Positions 12,701 through 19,176 of a DNA stretch of 64,000 nucleotides are shown one piece after another. Source of the stretch: Diplonema papillatum (Eukaryota; Euglenozoa; Diplonemea; Diplonemida; Diplonemidae); NCBI GenBank assembly GCA_030068145.1, contig JAPJBO010000367.1, positions 124,001-188,000 on the forward strand, read 5' to 3'. Positions within the stretch are counted from its first letter, which is position 1. Every line of letters starts with the position of its first letter. The notes under the pieces are model-generated. The model had not been told where the DNA came from and did not search any database. It saw nothing but the letters and a program-made list of their open reading frames with translations. The position numbers and the translations under genes were made by a program.

Positions 12701-15700
12701 CCCGAACCGCTGACAGCAGTCTTCTTCGACGGCGGCTCGCGGAACAACGGGACGCGTGGGGCCGTTTCGGGTGCAGGAGCCGTATACTACCTCGCGGGGA
12801 AGAAACAATGGGAGATTTGTGCCCCGATCGAAGAGCGAGCGACAAACAACGTCGCGGAGTACACGGCTCTGATCAAGGCACTGCACCGACTCCAAGACCA
12901 GCCAGGGCTGAGCGGAGAGCTGGTTGTTCGGGGGGACAGCGGACTTGTCGTTGACCAGATGACAGGAAACGCGCGCTGTTCCGAAGCTCTGCGACCGTAC
13001 AAGACGAGGGCGCAGGCAGAGGTGGCGGAACTGCGGCAGAAAGGCATCGACATCAGGTTGGAGCACGTGCCGCGCGAGCAGAATATCGACGCCGATGCTC
13101 TATCGAATCGTGCGATGGATGAAGTCCAGAGACGAGCGACAGCCGAGTATCGGGACTCGGCGACCGCGAAATCGTACGCGATGAAGAGCGCGATGCGACG
13201 GCTGACGAGTATCGTGCAGACGCCGATTCACCCGGCGCTTGAGATGCAAGTCAACGTCCTGACGTCTCTCGGAGGCGGAAACATGGCCGGACTCAACAAG
13301 AGGCCACAGATGGCGAGCCAGCAGGCGTTTGAAGCCGTGATGCGCGCCTACGAAGCCGCCGCACGAGAGCAGACGGCGAAGAAGGCCGGCGACAAGGTGC
13401 GAGCCATACCGCAGGCTGGGCTCCGCAAAGCTGCAACACTGAATGGCAGTTTTCGACCGCAGACGCACTACCCGTCGGGATGGGAGCGCAAGCAGGCTCG
13501 ATGGAAGCACGAGGTCAAGCAGGAGAGACGAACTGCGCAGACTGAGCGCAAGACGTGCACCAAGGGCAGACCAGGACGTTGGGACCGTGCGAAGTCGAAG
13601 AAGGAGTCCAAAAGCGAAGCAACAACACCAACGCGGAAACGCAACCCGAAGGCAGCCAAGCGGACCTCCCAGGGCAGGGGGGAACCTGCGGCAGTGAAGT
13701 AACGAAGCTCATCCGAGTGTCCGATGAAACCCCTTGTCAATACCACCCAACGACTGCGACGCGCGTGCGAAATGTCGGACGTTAGCGTCTGTCAAGAGCA
13801 TGCGCGACTCAGCCGTGTTTTAAAGGTGAGATGAGAGGCATCGGCTCACTCTGTCAAAGGACCATACCACTATTCAAGCTAGTCAAACACTTTCTGGCCT
13901 CCAGCGGGAAACCCAGACTTCAAAACGACAAGATCGGCTGTGTTCAGCCGTAGATAGCCACCAGCGGGTCCTCTTGAAGCCGAAGAATGCTCTCGGGGGT
14001 CACAGTTAGCCCCATGTGTGCAGCGCCAGCAGTGGGCAGGCACACGCTCAGAATGTGTGGTATGCAAGTGCACCCTGCCTAGAATCCGGCTTCACCCGCT
14101 TTTGAGAACACAGTGCTTACAAGGAAAACGCAGAATATAAGGTGGAAAAATTCAAAAGAACCAAGATGAGGACTGTGGGCCCCCCCGCCAACGCCAATCT
14201 CGGCAGCCTTTCCCCGGTTCTTTCAGAGATTGTCACCACCATTCCAACAGCCCTGTACCGGGCACGTGCCCAGTCCAAACCGCTCACGATGCGTCGCCGG
14301 CTCGCCTCGTCGTCAAGGCTGTTGAAGGCTTCTGAAAGCCTACCAGAAAGGCGCTTCCAGATGTCAACGTTCTCCTCCTCTGTCATTAGGGCGAGAAAGA
14401 AACCGATCAGGTCCTCACCAGACCCCCCTCAGGTGCTGACACCACTGTAGTATCTTTATCCATACTTCAACCTACTCGTTCTGTGAAGTGTATTTCTCCC
14501 GACAGGTCCCGACGATGAAGGGAGGCACGACGAATGGGTCGATGATAGACAAGATCCTCCGCGGGCAAGAGATCGCGCGTGAGAACCGGCTCATGACGGT
14601 GTCCCTCACGCAGAGCGGCGGCGCCGATCTGCGGCAGCAGGAGCGCGTGTTCCACGCCGGCGGGCGCAGCTTCGCGAACCAGGCCCGCGCCTCGAAGGCC
14701 GGCGACACGAGCGTTTCGGTGGTGTTCGGCCCCTGCACCGCGGGCGGCGCCTATCAGCCGGGCATGTCCGACTACAACGTGTTCGTGAAGGACGCGGCCG
14801 CGTACCTGGGCGGACCCCCCCTCGTCAAGATGGCCACCGGCGAAGTCGCCACGGACGAGGAGCTCGGCGGCGTGCTGATGCACAGCGTCCTCGACGAGCG
14901 CCACGCTATCCGCGTCGCGCGCGAGTTGGTCGCGGCGCAGGAAGCTCACGCCAGACAATGTAGTCTATTCATGACAAGCAACTACATGTAAAAGGTGTCA
15001 CGGTATAAGCCGGCAGCCGCTGCTTAACGGCAGTGCATGCTGACCCATGTGGTCCATGTACTTAAAAGCTCCCAGTGCAGTAGCCCTGAGATTACCCCCT
15101 CAGGTGACACCACTGTATTAGCTATAACCATACTTCAACTTACTTTGTTCTGTGAACAGCTGCGCCTCAACTGTATTTCTCCCGACAGGTCCCGACGATG
15201 AAGGGAGGCACGACGAATGGGTCGATGATAGACAAGATCCTCCGCGGGCAAGAGATCGCGCGTGAGAACCGGCTCATGACGGTGTCCCTCACGCAGAGCG
15301 GCGGCGCCGATCTGCGGCAGCAGGAGCGCGTGTTCCACGCCGGCGGGCGCAGCTTCGCGAACCAGGCCCGCGCCTCGAAGGCCGGCGACACGAGCGTTTC
15401 GGTGGTGTTCGGCCCCTGCACCGCGGGCGGCGCCTATCAGCCGGGCATGTCCGACTACAACGTGTTCGTGAAGGACAGCGCGGCCGCGTACCTGGGCGGA
15501 CCCCCCCTCGTCAAGATGGCCACCGGCGAAGTCGCCACGGACGAGGAGCTCGGCGGCGCGCTGATGCACAGCGTCAAGAGCGGCGTCTCCGACTTCTTCG
15601 CCCTCGACGAGCGCCACGCCATCCGCGTCGCGCGCGAGTTGGTCGCGGCGCAGCACCGCCGGAAATTCACGCCGTATCCCAGGGCGCACCTCGCCTCCGC

Positions 15701-16499
15701 CGTCGAGCCTCCCGCATACCCCGCAGAGGAGCTGCTCGGCGTCTTCGACGGCGTCCTCAAGCAAGCGTTCGACATCTCCGAAGTCATCGCCCGTGTGGTC
15801 GACGGGAGCCGGCTGACCTTCTTCAAGCCGGAGTACGGGAAAACGACCGTCTGCGCCTTCGGCCAAATCCACGGGTTCCCGGTCGGGTTCATCGGCAACA
15901 ACGGTGTGCTGATGCCGGACTCGACGCACAAAGCCACGCAGTTCATTCACCGGTGCAACATCGAAGGCAAACCCATCGTGTTCCTGCACAACATCACCGG
16001 GTTCATGGTGGGCACTGAATCCGAGCAAGCTGGGCTCATCAAACACGGGTCCCTGCTGATCAACGCTGTTTCCAACTGCGTTGTGCCCATCATCACGATC
16101 ATGGTGGGTGCCTCTTACGGTGCCGGCAACTACGCGATGGCTGGCAAAGCGTACAACCCTCGCTTCATCTTCTCGTGGCCCTCCAGCAAGTGCGGCGTCA
16201 TGGGGCCGGAGCAGCTTTCTGGCGTGCTGGACATCGTGCAGAGGCGAGGGTTTGACAAGAAGAAGGCCGCAATGACCGCGAAGCAGGTGGCTGCCGCCGA
16301 AAACCGGTTCGTCGCGACCAGGGAGGGCTTCCGGAAGCAGGTCGAGATGACGACGGACGTCTACTACGTCTCTTCGCGCGCCATCGATGACGGCGTGATA
16401 GACCCGAGGGATACGCGCAACGTCCTGGCGTTCACGCTGTCCGTCATTTACAACGCCGACGTCGTTTCTGGAGGGGTTTGGGGCGTCTCGCGCATGTGA
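3717..16499 (+). CDS. MCCC2: Methylcrotonoyl-CoA carboxylase beta (carboxyltransferase) subunit, four exons
   Basis: The product is the carboxyltransferase half of biotin-dependent 3-methylcrotonyl-CoA carboxylase, which acts in leucine breakdown, normally in mitochondria. Exons 3717-3803, 4900-4970, 5430-5598 and 15189-16499 join in frame (1,638 nt) to a 545-residue protein, close to the family length. Exon 1 encodes the N-terminal KENHAKMM segment, exon 2 the helix before KRGQLPARERLD, exon 3 the DEDSPFLEL block, and exon 4 the rest, including CTAGGAYQPGMSDYN, KSGVSDFFA, GNNGVL, NITGFMVG, GASYGAGNYAM and the MGPEQ motif. Donors are GTATGC, GTATGC and GTATGT. No clear mitochondrial presequence is visible, so an upstream exon or another location is possible. 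Intron 3 is 9.6 kb and holds a complete LINE and a damaged copy of the exon 4 start. A propionyl-CoA carboxylase paralogue is less likely from the motif pattern. Confidence 0.93.
3866..4020 (+). repeat. Interspersed repeat family D copy in MCCC2 intron 1
   Basis: Contains TGCTAACAATCTTGCGGG, a pyrimidine-containing stretch and TTGTGCAG, that is, a branch-point-like TNCTAAC followed by a good 3' splice site, then CTAAAAAGACGTAG. Other copies, same orientation, lie at 24,845-24,995 and 45,068-45,265. Confidence 0.75.
4020..4720 (-). other. Intron sequence with an open minus-strand frame of unknown nature
   Basis: Inside MCCC2 intron 1, 4,091-4,675 is open for 194 codons on the minus strand. 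The protein is Ser-rich, and a 33-bp direct repeat (about 4,417-4,482) gives two acidic SEEDVDGD units. The ATGGCTGAGCTGCTCAAGTC segment at about 4,110 recurs near 45,270, next to a family D copy, so part of this belongs to an interspersed repeat. I see no known domain, and it may be a transposon relic rather than a gene. Confidence 0.3.
5200..5429 (+). repeat. 77-78-bp tandem repeat reaching the 3' splice site of MCCC2 intron 2
   Basis: Units start AACAAGTCCAGGG at about 5,207, 5,284 and 5,361 (period 77-78 bp). The last, partial unit carries CACTCAGTCTTCACTGCACACAG and ends at the acceptor of exon 3. The equivalent part of the complete units (CACTCAGCCTCCACTGTGTACC) resembles a decayed acceptor. 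Confidence 0.75.
5613..5785 (+). repeat. Interspersed repeat family A copy just inside MCCC2 intron 3
   Basis: It starts 15-20 nt after the donor of exon 3 (TTTGTATGAGCACC) and includes the family A core GGAGGTAAATGTGCTG, CACAGGTAAATCTGGGTTTA and GGCGTAAGCGTTCAACAAA. It carries an internal insert with a TCATCGGCATGCCG palindrome, also seen in the copy near 36,018. About 13 family A copies occur in the window, all in this orientation. Confidence 0.8.
6274..6292. repeat. Left target-site duplication of the full-length LINE
   Basis: CCACTATTCAAGCTAGTCA is repeated exactly at 13,867-13,885. The 7.6 kb between the two copies is the retrotransposon, so this is a 19-bp target-site duplication. Confidence 0.93.
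6333..8105 (+). CDS. LINE ORF1 (Gag-like nucleic-acid-binding protein)
   Basis: ORF1 encodes 590 residues from the first ATG inside the element (MSAPPSGG); an in-frame ATG at 6123 lies outside the target duplication and is host flank. ORF1 proteins of LINEs bind the element RNA and form the retrotransposition particle. The central 350 residues show two weakly repeated alpha/beta-looking segments but no motif I can name with confidence. A heptad-patterned helix (MEELRAQLKEALRQIEDL, about residues 480-500) should form a coiled coil, and a Lys/Arg-rich C-terminus follows. The stop is TAA at 8,103-8,105, and the ORF2 frame is open beneath the last 415 nt. Confidence 0.88.
   Translation: MSAPPSGGPGQRVDSDETMRPTQTKAEAPWQWVPAKKSKQHAELRSEDWDVPVVDVQALQGCIVGVAIASRAETKKAYGGGVRKGACAMVVLGAVPELAGLKGHTSPVVIRRGTRVETTTGTLFQLGEKPVSSKLTMREAPMPDAREWDDTHRLSVHVPRQYTTPGEWEEATSNLRAYLQRFAGEAGVDGRAIGITGVETRGRAEDPARSIGALLRVTGEQAKTLEAASGHRGVFVRDKKDAGPIVWLAANTTLPEARELARRLQARRLAANRRGLGLRVAPEAEERVRTAVGEKAVPKRNGMPWDVYGFAKRTTAAQAEAFLRTAGWEGVTAIKVIPKRGRVLAVVRGTEPPSWVFGVTGGGTRIEVSSARPISETEQRWVQAAAPEKRRDPAEVGSVREQERYTWAEFLSCYGKRKGIERWREAGKQLPEGGSAAKGLSGGKKGSPMKGGKGGKDFNIESATGPAGPNPAGTPEATEMEELRAQLKEALRQIEDLTKRLAEVQTKQAGAQKSPSPRRQPSADREEGKTKKTKGTKPGGQKTGAKKRARSGTESASQERNEAKPPAKMQNSAASMTKKSDRQTWSEEGT
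7946..7952 (+). promoter_or_regulatory. Possible -1 ribosomal slippery site between ORF1 and ORF2
   Basis: In the ORF1 frame the bases read G GGG GGC, which fits the X XXY YYZ pattern for -1 frameshifting. ORF2 is in the -1 frame relative to ORF1 and stays open from 7,691 onward. I did not identify a downstream pseudoknot. Reinitiation at ATG 8144, 39 nt after the ORF1 stop, is an alternative. Confidence 0.3.
8144..13702 (+). CDS. LINE ORF2: OTU protease, AP endonuclease, reverse transcriptase, zinc finger, RNase H
   Basis: 1,852 residues from ATG 8144. Domains in order: OTU-like cysteine protease (residues about 8-130; GDGNCQF with the catalytic Cys, and HYDRL with the His); Pro/Gln-rich linker with a 51-bp duplication; AP-type endonuclease (about 215-460; VNVTSY, QELRLD, LILGDFN, RIDLVLAN, THHAIV); reverse transcriptase (about 740-1060; GAEGWRVHE, LRPISV, LSVDYEKCFDRLP, GILQGCPLS, and FLDD as the catalytic motif in place of the common FADD); zinc-binding CKYC...HHMWWDC (about 1324-1345); RNase H (about 1520-1665; FFDGGS, NNVAEYTAL, RGDSGLVV, NIDADALSN) with all four acidic residues. 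The C-terminal 180 residues are basic. The protein makes and inserts cDNA by target-primed reverse transcription; the OTU domain presumably trims proteins or ubiquitin. No stops or frameshifts are seen. Confidence 0.96.
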   Translation: MERTARGMCARYIQVPGDGNCQFTAIADSYGGIDAGALRERVVRDIEANTARYYDYLGGEEMGQYLQRMETDRTYGDELTLNAAAQVLKCNIWVVNAAHRGVIKRWRSDGADRTLVITYQPLHYDRLQLPLQSLQLLEQADTNTVPLARLLIAQRRTPPPNRQPHPCHEKSTSQPRQPPQTLPSQRSSTSQPRQPPQTLPSQRSRRTTTRPRGISVATVNVTSYRKHYLDVATLDADFIAMQELRLDAPSAKVYEQLVRKELGGRLCTAKPQPTTKAARGGTQTAPGGVGFYIRAGEGKVWIPGKDHELERTLWDTGRWHHVATPIGGGRNMLHMMTVYGHAGKQESRESLFERVFEAASALGSVPTLILGDFNTTVETSRTLRAATSIGQWTDVAHHVAMRNGTSPAKTCWQAEGGTRIDLVLANEAAMQAVESVEVVEVKPIPTHHAIVVRMNLERFQDRQRTMVGPAAFPRRMPNLSEEDERSLAEETLAKTRDKLARALARKAVEETWRLASGPAEEYLARRSEKLEKKFTGRTRETKIQSRPTAAPQGRRTGVAASVEERSTSRLLRQLQAIAADGENGPASMQTDRMRKRRWEKAKRIGTRLMAEGPYKEVWGRPSPPVGADLMHMMEGLIGCQGKLAEKVRDARVREWRDRMQLAVKTRPGRIFSWLKQEDRKQVNFIKDEDGNVTWNPEEMDRILRGPNAWGGVFQRHFRNSAPRWDDFKEQFEASIKRTEPVALAPITKGDLLKTLTKLGKETAPGAEGWRVHELAALPDEAIERFAQLFRVVEETGRWPRTLLTALITLIPKNEGETGPMNLRPISVTSAVYRLWAATRLRMLGEWVCQWIPDGVRGAVPLRGADDVMFEVALRIEHAIECGRPLYGLSVDYEKCFDRLPHDIMFRLVEYMGIDKGVLRALRGVYSAIRRHFKTAGGIGEAFNAANGILQGCPLSVLLLNALVAVWIRAVEVLGSEEEVVRALAFLDDTQAMTSDKKQFKAATQTTTRFANAADLGVGAAKSYWYTTCESRERAVKVQGKTIERQQAFDVLGTMLSVSQGSPKPSKRIKGRHEKAQAIARRARHLPVPMEERERYVAAAATTKALYGTAVWQPPKKYVQALMRATMAGIWSGSPRRNGAIVLNVLCRGHRLDPASVVLHRRLLTLGQQLGRRPRLRRLAEEVRAIRREREERGEINAKKKGPVALFQEAVEEVGWTWTELGRLRDPAQPEEWNLFCDTDAEDRGAKRRAAVARDEFQHAVREAVRTSRYAKIVRGQFEGIIHGIDGPATRRLLTEGGLTGYQQGLVRAVITNAVLTGKRLGHDVCKYCDAGVPEDEHHMWWDCTRWTAIRNEYPHLVASLPNMPKCLALCGVVPKQAQHDQAADMAGSIQLMCARILLDRQKVEGLVEKDCRRKEFSVDTYPWGWCPKPPTAVYPIDVQGARPSTTAWPDSQEMLVAMAKWSSSKRWAEQGGDASATFFELAIDFELFSGLTLTPLKTRRREKRNTEEREKQWLARDELPEPLTAVFFDGGSRNNGTRGAVSGAGAVYYLAGKKQWEICAPIEERATNNVAEYTALIKALHRLQDQPGLSGELVVRGDSGLVVDQMTGNARCSEALRPYKTRAQAEVAELRQKGIDIRLEHVPREQNIDADALSNRAMDEVQRRATAEYRDSATAKSYAMKSAMRRLTSIVQTPIHPALEMQVNVLTSLGGGNMAGLNKRPQMASQQAFEAVMRAYEAAAREQTAKKAGDKVRAIPQAGLRKAATLNGSFRPQTHYPSGWERKQARWKHEVKQERRTAQTERKTCTKGRPGRWDRAKSKKESKSEATTPTRKRNPKAAKRTSQGRGEPAAVK
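8653..8754 (+). repeat. 51-bp in-frame tandem duplication in the ORF2 linker
   Basis: The 51-bp unit starting GTCGACCTCGCAGCCACGGC occurs at 8,653 and again at 8,704, giving two 17-residue SQPRQPPQTLPSQRS-type repeats between the OTU and endonuclease domains. The copies are near identical, so the duplication is recent. Confidence 0.85.
13867..13885. repeat. Right target-site duplication of the full-length LINE
   Basis: Exact second copy of the 19-bp sequence at 6,274-6,292. Confidence 0.93.
13886..14423. other. Remainder of MCCC2 intron 3, no feature recognised
   Basis: Host intron sequence between the LINE and the duplicated exon. Short open frames on both strands (about 90-100 codons) have no protein character I recognise. 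Confidence 0.4.
14424..14990 (+). pseudogene. Defective tandem copy of the MCCC2 intron 3 end and exon 4 start
   Basis: Sequence equivalent to 15,100-15,650, including the acceptor TCTCCCGACAG at 14,505 and the first 430 nt of exon 4, is repeated here at an offset of 683 bp. Compared with the real exon it lacks one codon in VKDSAAAYL and 27 nt encoding KSGVSDFFA. It then runs out of homology after AARELVAAQ-type sequence into unrelated DNA and a stop at about 14,989. Because acceptor and frame are intact, splicing exon 3 to it would give a truncated subunit without the second half of the active site. Confidence 0.85.
14993..15135 (+). repeat. Unoccupied copy of the LINE-2 target repeat, with terminal inverted octamers
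   Basis: GGTGTCAC at 14,993-15,000 is the reverse complement of GTGACACC at about 15,103-15,110, so this 118-bp unit can fold back. Inside it lies GTGCATGCTGACCCATGTGG...TACTTAAAAG, related to the sequence flanking both LINE-2 copies. The part after CCCTGAGATTACCCCCTCAG matches 785-830. Confidence 0.6.
15189..16499 (+). CDS. MCCC2: MCCC2 exon 4 (last exon)
   Basis: This exon carries most of the carboxyltransferase fold. It begins at GTC after an acceptor ending TCTCCCGACAG and ends at the TGA at 16,497-16,499. Both oxyanion-type glycine motifs are present: GGAY in the first half and GASYGAGNY in the second. Its first 450 nt exist as a second, defective copy 683 bp upstream, and its last codons are the start of a 120-bp tandem repeat array. 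Confidence 0.93.
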   Translation, partial: VPTMKGGTTNGSMIDKILRGQEIARENRLMTVSLTQSGGADLRQQERVFHAGGRSFANQARASKAGDTSVSVVFGPCTAGGAYQPGMSDYNVFVKDSAAAYLGGPPLVKMATGEVATDEELGGALMHSVKSGVSDFFALDERHAIRVARELVAAQHRRKFTPYPRAHLASAVEPPAYPAEELLGVFDGVLKQAFDISEVIARVVDGSRLTFFKPEYGKTTVCAFGQIHGFPVGFIGNNGVLMPDSTHKATQFIHRCNIEGKPIVFLHNITGFMVGTESEQAGLIKHGSLLINAVSNCVVPIITIMVGASYGAGNYAMAGKAYNPRFIFSWPSSKCGVMGPEQLSGVLDIVQRRGFDKKKAAMTAKQVAAAENRFVATREGFRKQVEMTTDVYYVSSRAIDDGVIDPRDTRNVLAFTLSVIYNADVVSGGVWGVSRM

Positions 16500-16855
16500 T
16501 GACCAGATTGCATCTGGGCAACCTCAACTTTCTGCGCTCGCGTTGAGACGTGCGAGATGCGACGTGCTCCTCTCTTCTCGACGGAACCAGTCTCCTGAAC
16601 TGTTCGAAGACGCATGTGATGACCAGATCGCATTTGGGCAGCATCAAACCTTTCTGCGCTCGCATTGAGGCGTGCGAGATGCGACGTGCTCCTCTCTTCT
16701 CGACGGAACCAGTCTCCTGAACTGTTCGAAGACGCATGTGATGACCGGATCGCATTTGGGCAGCATCAAACCTTTCTGCGCTCGCATTGAGACGTGCGAG
16801 ATGCGACGTGCTCCCTTCTCGACGGAACCAGTCTCCCCTGAACTGTTCGAAGACC
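16494..16855 (+). repeat. Three 119-121-bp tandem repeats covering the MCCC2 stop codon and 3' UTR
   Basis: Units start at GCATGTGATGACCAG (about 16,494, 16,613, 16,734) and end GAACTGTTCGAAGAC. The first unit overlaps the last codon and stop of MCCC2. An AATAAA lies at about 17,004 and could serve as the polyadenylation signal. Confidence 0.85.
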
Positions 16856-17019
16856 TTCTCCCTTTTGCTGCGCGCATGCGCGGACCTCTTCGTGGACAGT
16901 CCCTTGTCCGATGGTACGGCGCATGCATTCGTTATGTCGTCAGAAATGAAGCTGCCAAGACTGTGTCCGCCGCGCTGTCGATGTCGCGGCTTCGGCCTGT
17001 GCAATAAATGTTGTTTGAA

Positions 17020-19080
17020 CACAAGTCCGGTTTGAATGGAGCAGTGTCAATTTCTTGGAAACAAAACGAACTGGAGCCCGAGGGAAGACTAAGGATGTTA
17101 GTCTAGCAGGAACACGAAGTTTTTAGCATCCCTTCCAGACCAGGGTCACTCCAACGTCCTGACGAGCGGAGACAGGAGCAGTGAATGTCCTGGTCTGGGG
17201 GACGAACGTCGCTATGTCTCTTCCAATCAGACGGCGTGATCGATATCCTCTATTCCCAGCTTCCTGATCGTCAGTGCGGAGCGGAAGGAACCGAGCTCAA
17301 GTCGCTTTGTGAAGAAAGCTGCACACGAATGTCTCGTGGAGAGATAGCAGACTGTTGTTGTTCCACCACCGTCTGCTGTCTGTCACTCTCTACGCCGATG
17401 TCGTCACCACAAGGGATTTGACATGTTGCCGTATGGCAACCAACATTCAAGGGGCCGTCGGTAAGAAGCACTAGGGACGCCAGGAATAACACCGCCTCTT
17501 AAATAAGAACGTGGAGACGCGTTCGCCCTGTCTGTAATGGCCACTTGACACGGCGGAGTCCAGCCTCAAAGGCTGGAGTAAAAAAGCGGGCGTGACGTGT
17601 GCATGTGCATTTCCATTTGCGTTTTTGAGTGTGACACACCCTATTTAGCTCCAGTTTCTGAGGCTCGACTCCACGGTGCATGCAAAGACGACTTGTCCAG
17701 AGTGTGCGCTGTACTGTGTTGGTCGGCGGCTGGCGCAAGCTAAAGCCATGCACGTGGCTGGCGGGCACCAGCTGTGACCTTTCTGTATCGAGTGTTGTGC
17801 GGTTCTTTGTGTTCAAAAAAAAGTGGATCGAGCCCTCCTTCCAAATACCCCTCCCACGTAAACGTAAAACGTAGCTGCCGAAGACTGAAGCGCCCGTTGC
17901 CTTTACAGGCTTTTTTTTAGCGCCGGTGCAGGAGCCTGTCTCATCGAGTATCTGCGGTCGTCAAGCGCATGAGTGGGCATGGGTTTGTCCGTGTCCTTCA
18001 ACGGTTGAGTGTCGCTTGAAAACATATTCTCTCAGACTGCGTTCGACTCATCGCTTGCTGACCATTATCGATCGAGTCGATCCGGTTTGTGTGGGAATAT
18101 GGCGGTACATGCTTGAAATCGTGGGTCCGAGAACAAGCTTCACAGAGCTTGGATCCTTCAAGCCATGGACACAAGACAGCTATCTGAGTCTGGTTCTGGG
18201 GGCCAAAGAGAGGAAAGTCTTTGCACGAGGGCTTCTACGCGCCAGGATTTCTGACCGAAATACCAGTCGTTCGGCCGTTTGCGCGGTGTGGTGCTGACAG
18301 ACCGGTACACAACGGCTGGGTTAACCAGAGTGTATTTCTTGGCAGACTTCTCCCGCTCTCCCAGTGTCCGCAGATATCCTTTGCGTTGCCGTTTTAAGTC
18401 GTGTTGAGTTCTCAACGCCCAGCTCGCTTCGCGGTTTTGTTCCCACGCGTCCAAGTAAGTCGTTGCTTGACAACGCAAGGTGGTGTGCCATGAGCCTTCG
18501 CTCCCGTTTGCCCTCCGTCCTGCAGCGGCCCACGGGTTAGGTTCCGTACCTGAATCCAGTAAAAATTGACACGGATCGACAATATCTGATAATCTGCGAG
18601 TCAAGTAACCCAGGGACCCTTGTGTAAGGTGAGAAACCAATGGATCGACAACTTTGGTGCCTCTGGATTGGCAAGATTTAGGGAAACAATGAATCGATGT
18701 TCGAAGCCCTGTGGATCGACAAATTTGTGAGGTGTAGAAAGTAAGGAACCTATGGAAAGGCAAGTGAACAAGGAAAAGAAAAACAGAGAGGGAAAAAGAA
18801 AAACTCGAGTCTGCAAAACTGTCCTTGGGAAAGCGGAGTCATAGCGTATGTAGATGCATGCGAATGTGATTCGGCTTCAAAGCAGCTCGAAAGGAAAATA
18901 TTGCCACGACGGAATTAGCGAAACGAGCTGTCCCGTAGCGTCGCCAGAAAGACGACGAATGCGGGAAGGCTCCAAAATAGGCAGAACCCAACCTCGGTTG
19001 GAGTGCTTCACCCGGCGAGCTACGAGGGTGGAACCACGTATTTTGTATCAGAAAATGCCAAAAAAAAAAAAAAAAAAAAA
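17020..19080. other. Intergenic, no gene recognised
   Basis: Only short, biased open frames are present. About 17,540-17,630 resembles 39,470-39,545 (GTCCAGCCTCA, GTGCATTTCCA) and is probably another repeat family. At 18,640-18,735 a unit with TGGATCGACAA recurs. A run of 22 A lies at about 19,059-19,080. Confidence 0.4.
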
Positions 19081-19123
19081 CGCGAAAGGAAGGTACGGCA
19101 TGATTCGGCAACCGCTGCTAAAC

Positions 19124-19176
19124 GTGCATGCTAATCCATGTGGTTCATGTACTTAAAAGAACTCAATGCTAAACGA
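19124..19176 (+). repeat. Left 52-53-bp direct repeat of LINE-2 (long target duplication)
   Basis: The sequence from GTGCATGCTAATCCATGTGG to CAATGCTAAACGA is repeated at about 20,541-20,593 with two differences. The bases to its left (CCGCTGCTAAAC) match the left side of the unoccupied repeat at 15,020-15,030, which shows the repeat is host target and not element tail. Confidence 0.6.

Larger units (their letters stand above)
6293..13866 (+). mobile_element. Full-length, apparently intact non-LTR retrotransposon (OTU-APE-RT-RNase H LINE)
   Basis: The element is 7,574 bp, bounded by a perfect 19-bp target-site duplication, and lies in the sense direction in MCCC2 intron 3. It has a very short 5' leader (40 bp), ORF1 (6333-8105), ORF2 (8144-13702) and a 164-bp 3' UTR ending GGCATCGGCTCACTCTG. 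Neither ORF has an internal stop, so insertion looks recent. ORF2 joins an OTU-type cysteine protease, an AP-like endonuclease, a reverse transcriptase, a zinc-finger motif and RNase H. That combination recalls the Dualen/RandI group described in green algae; I see no second (restriction-like) endonuclease, so the clade is uncertain. Two 5'-truncated relatives lie at 27,509-27,733 (minus) and 52,705-52,867 (plus). Confidence 0.96.

Noticed and set aside
19059-19080. A-run as the poly(A) tail of a retrotransposed element
   Set aside because: It lies upstream of the left LINE-2 repeat and follows no recognisable element 3' end.
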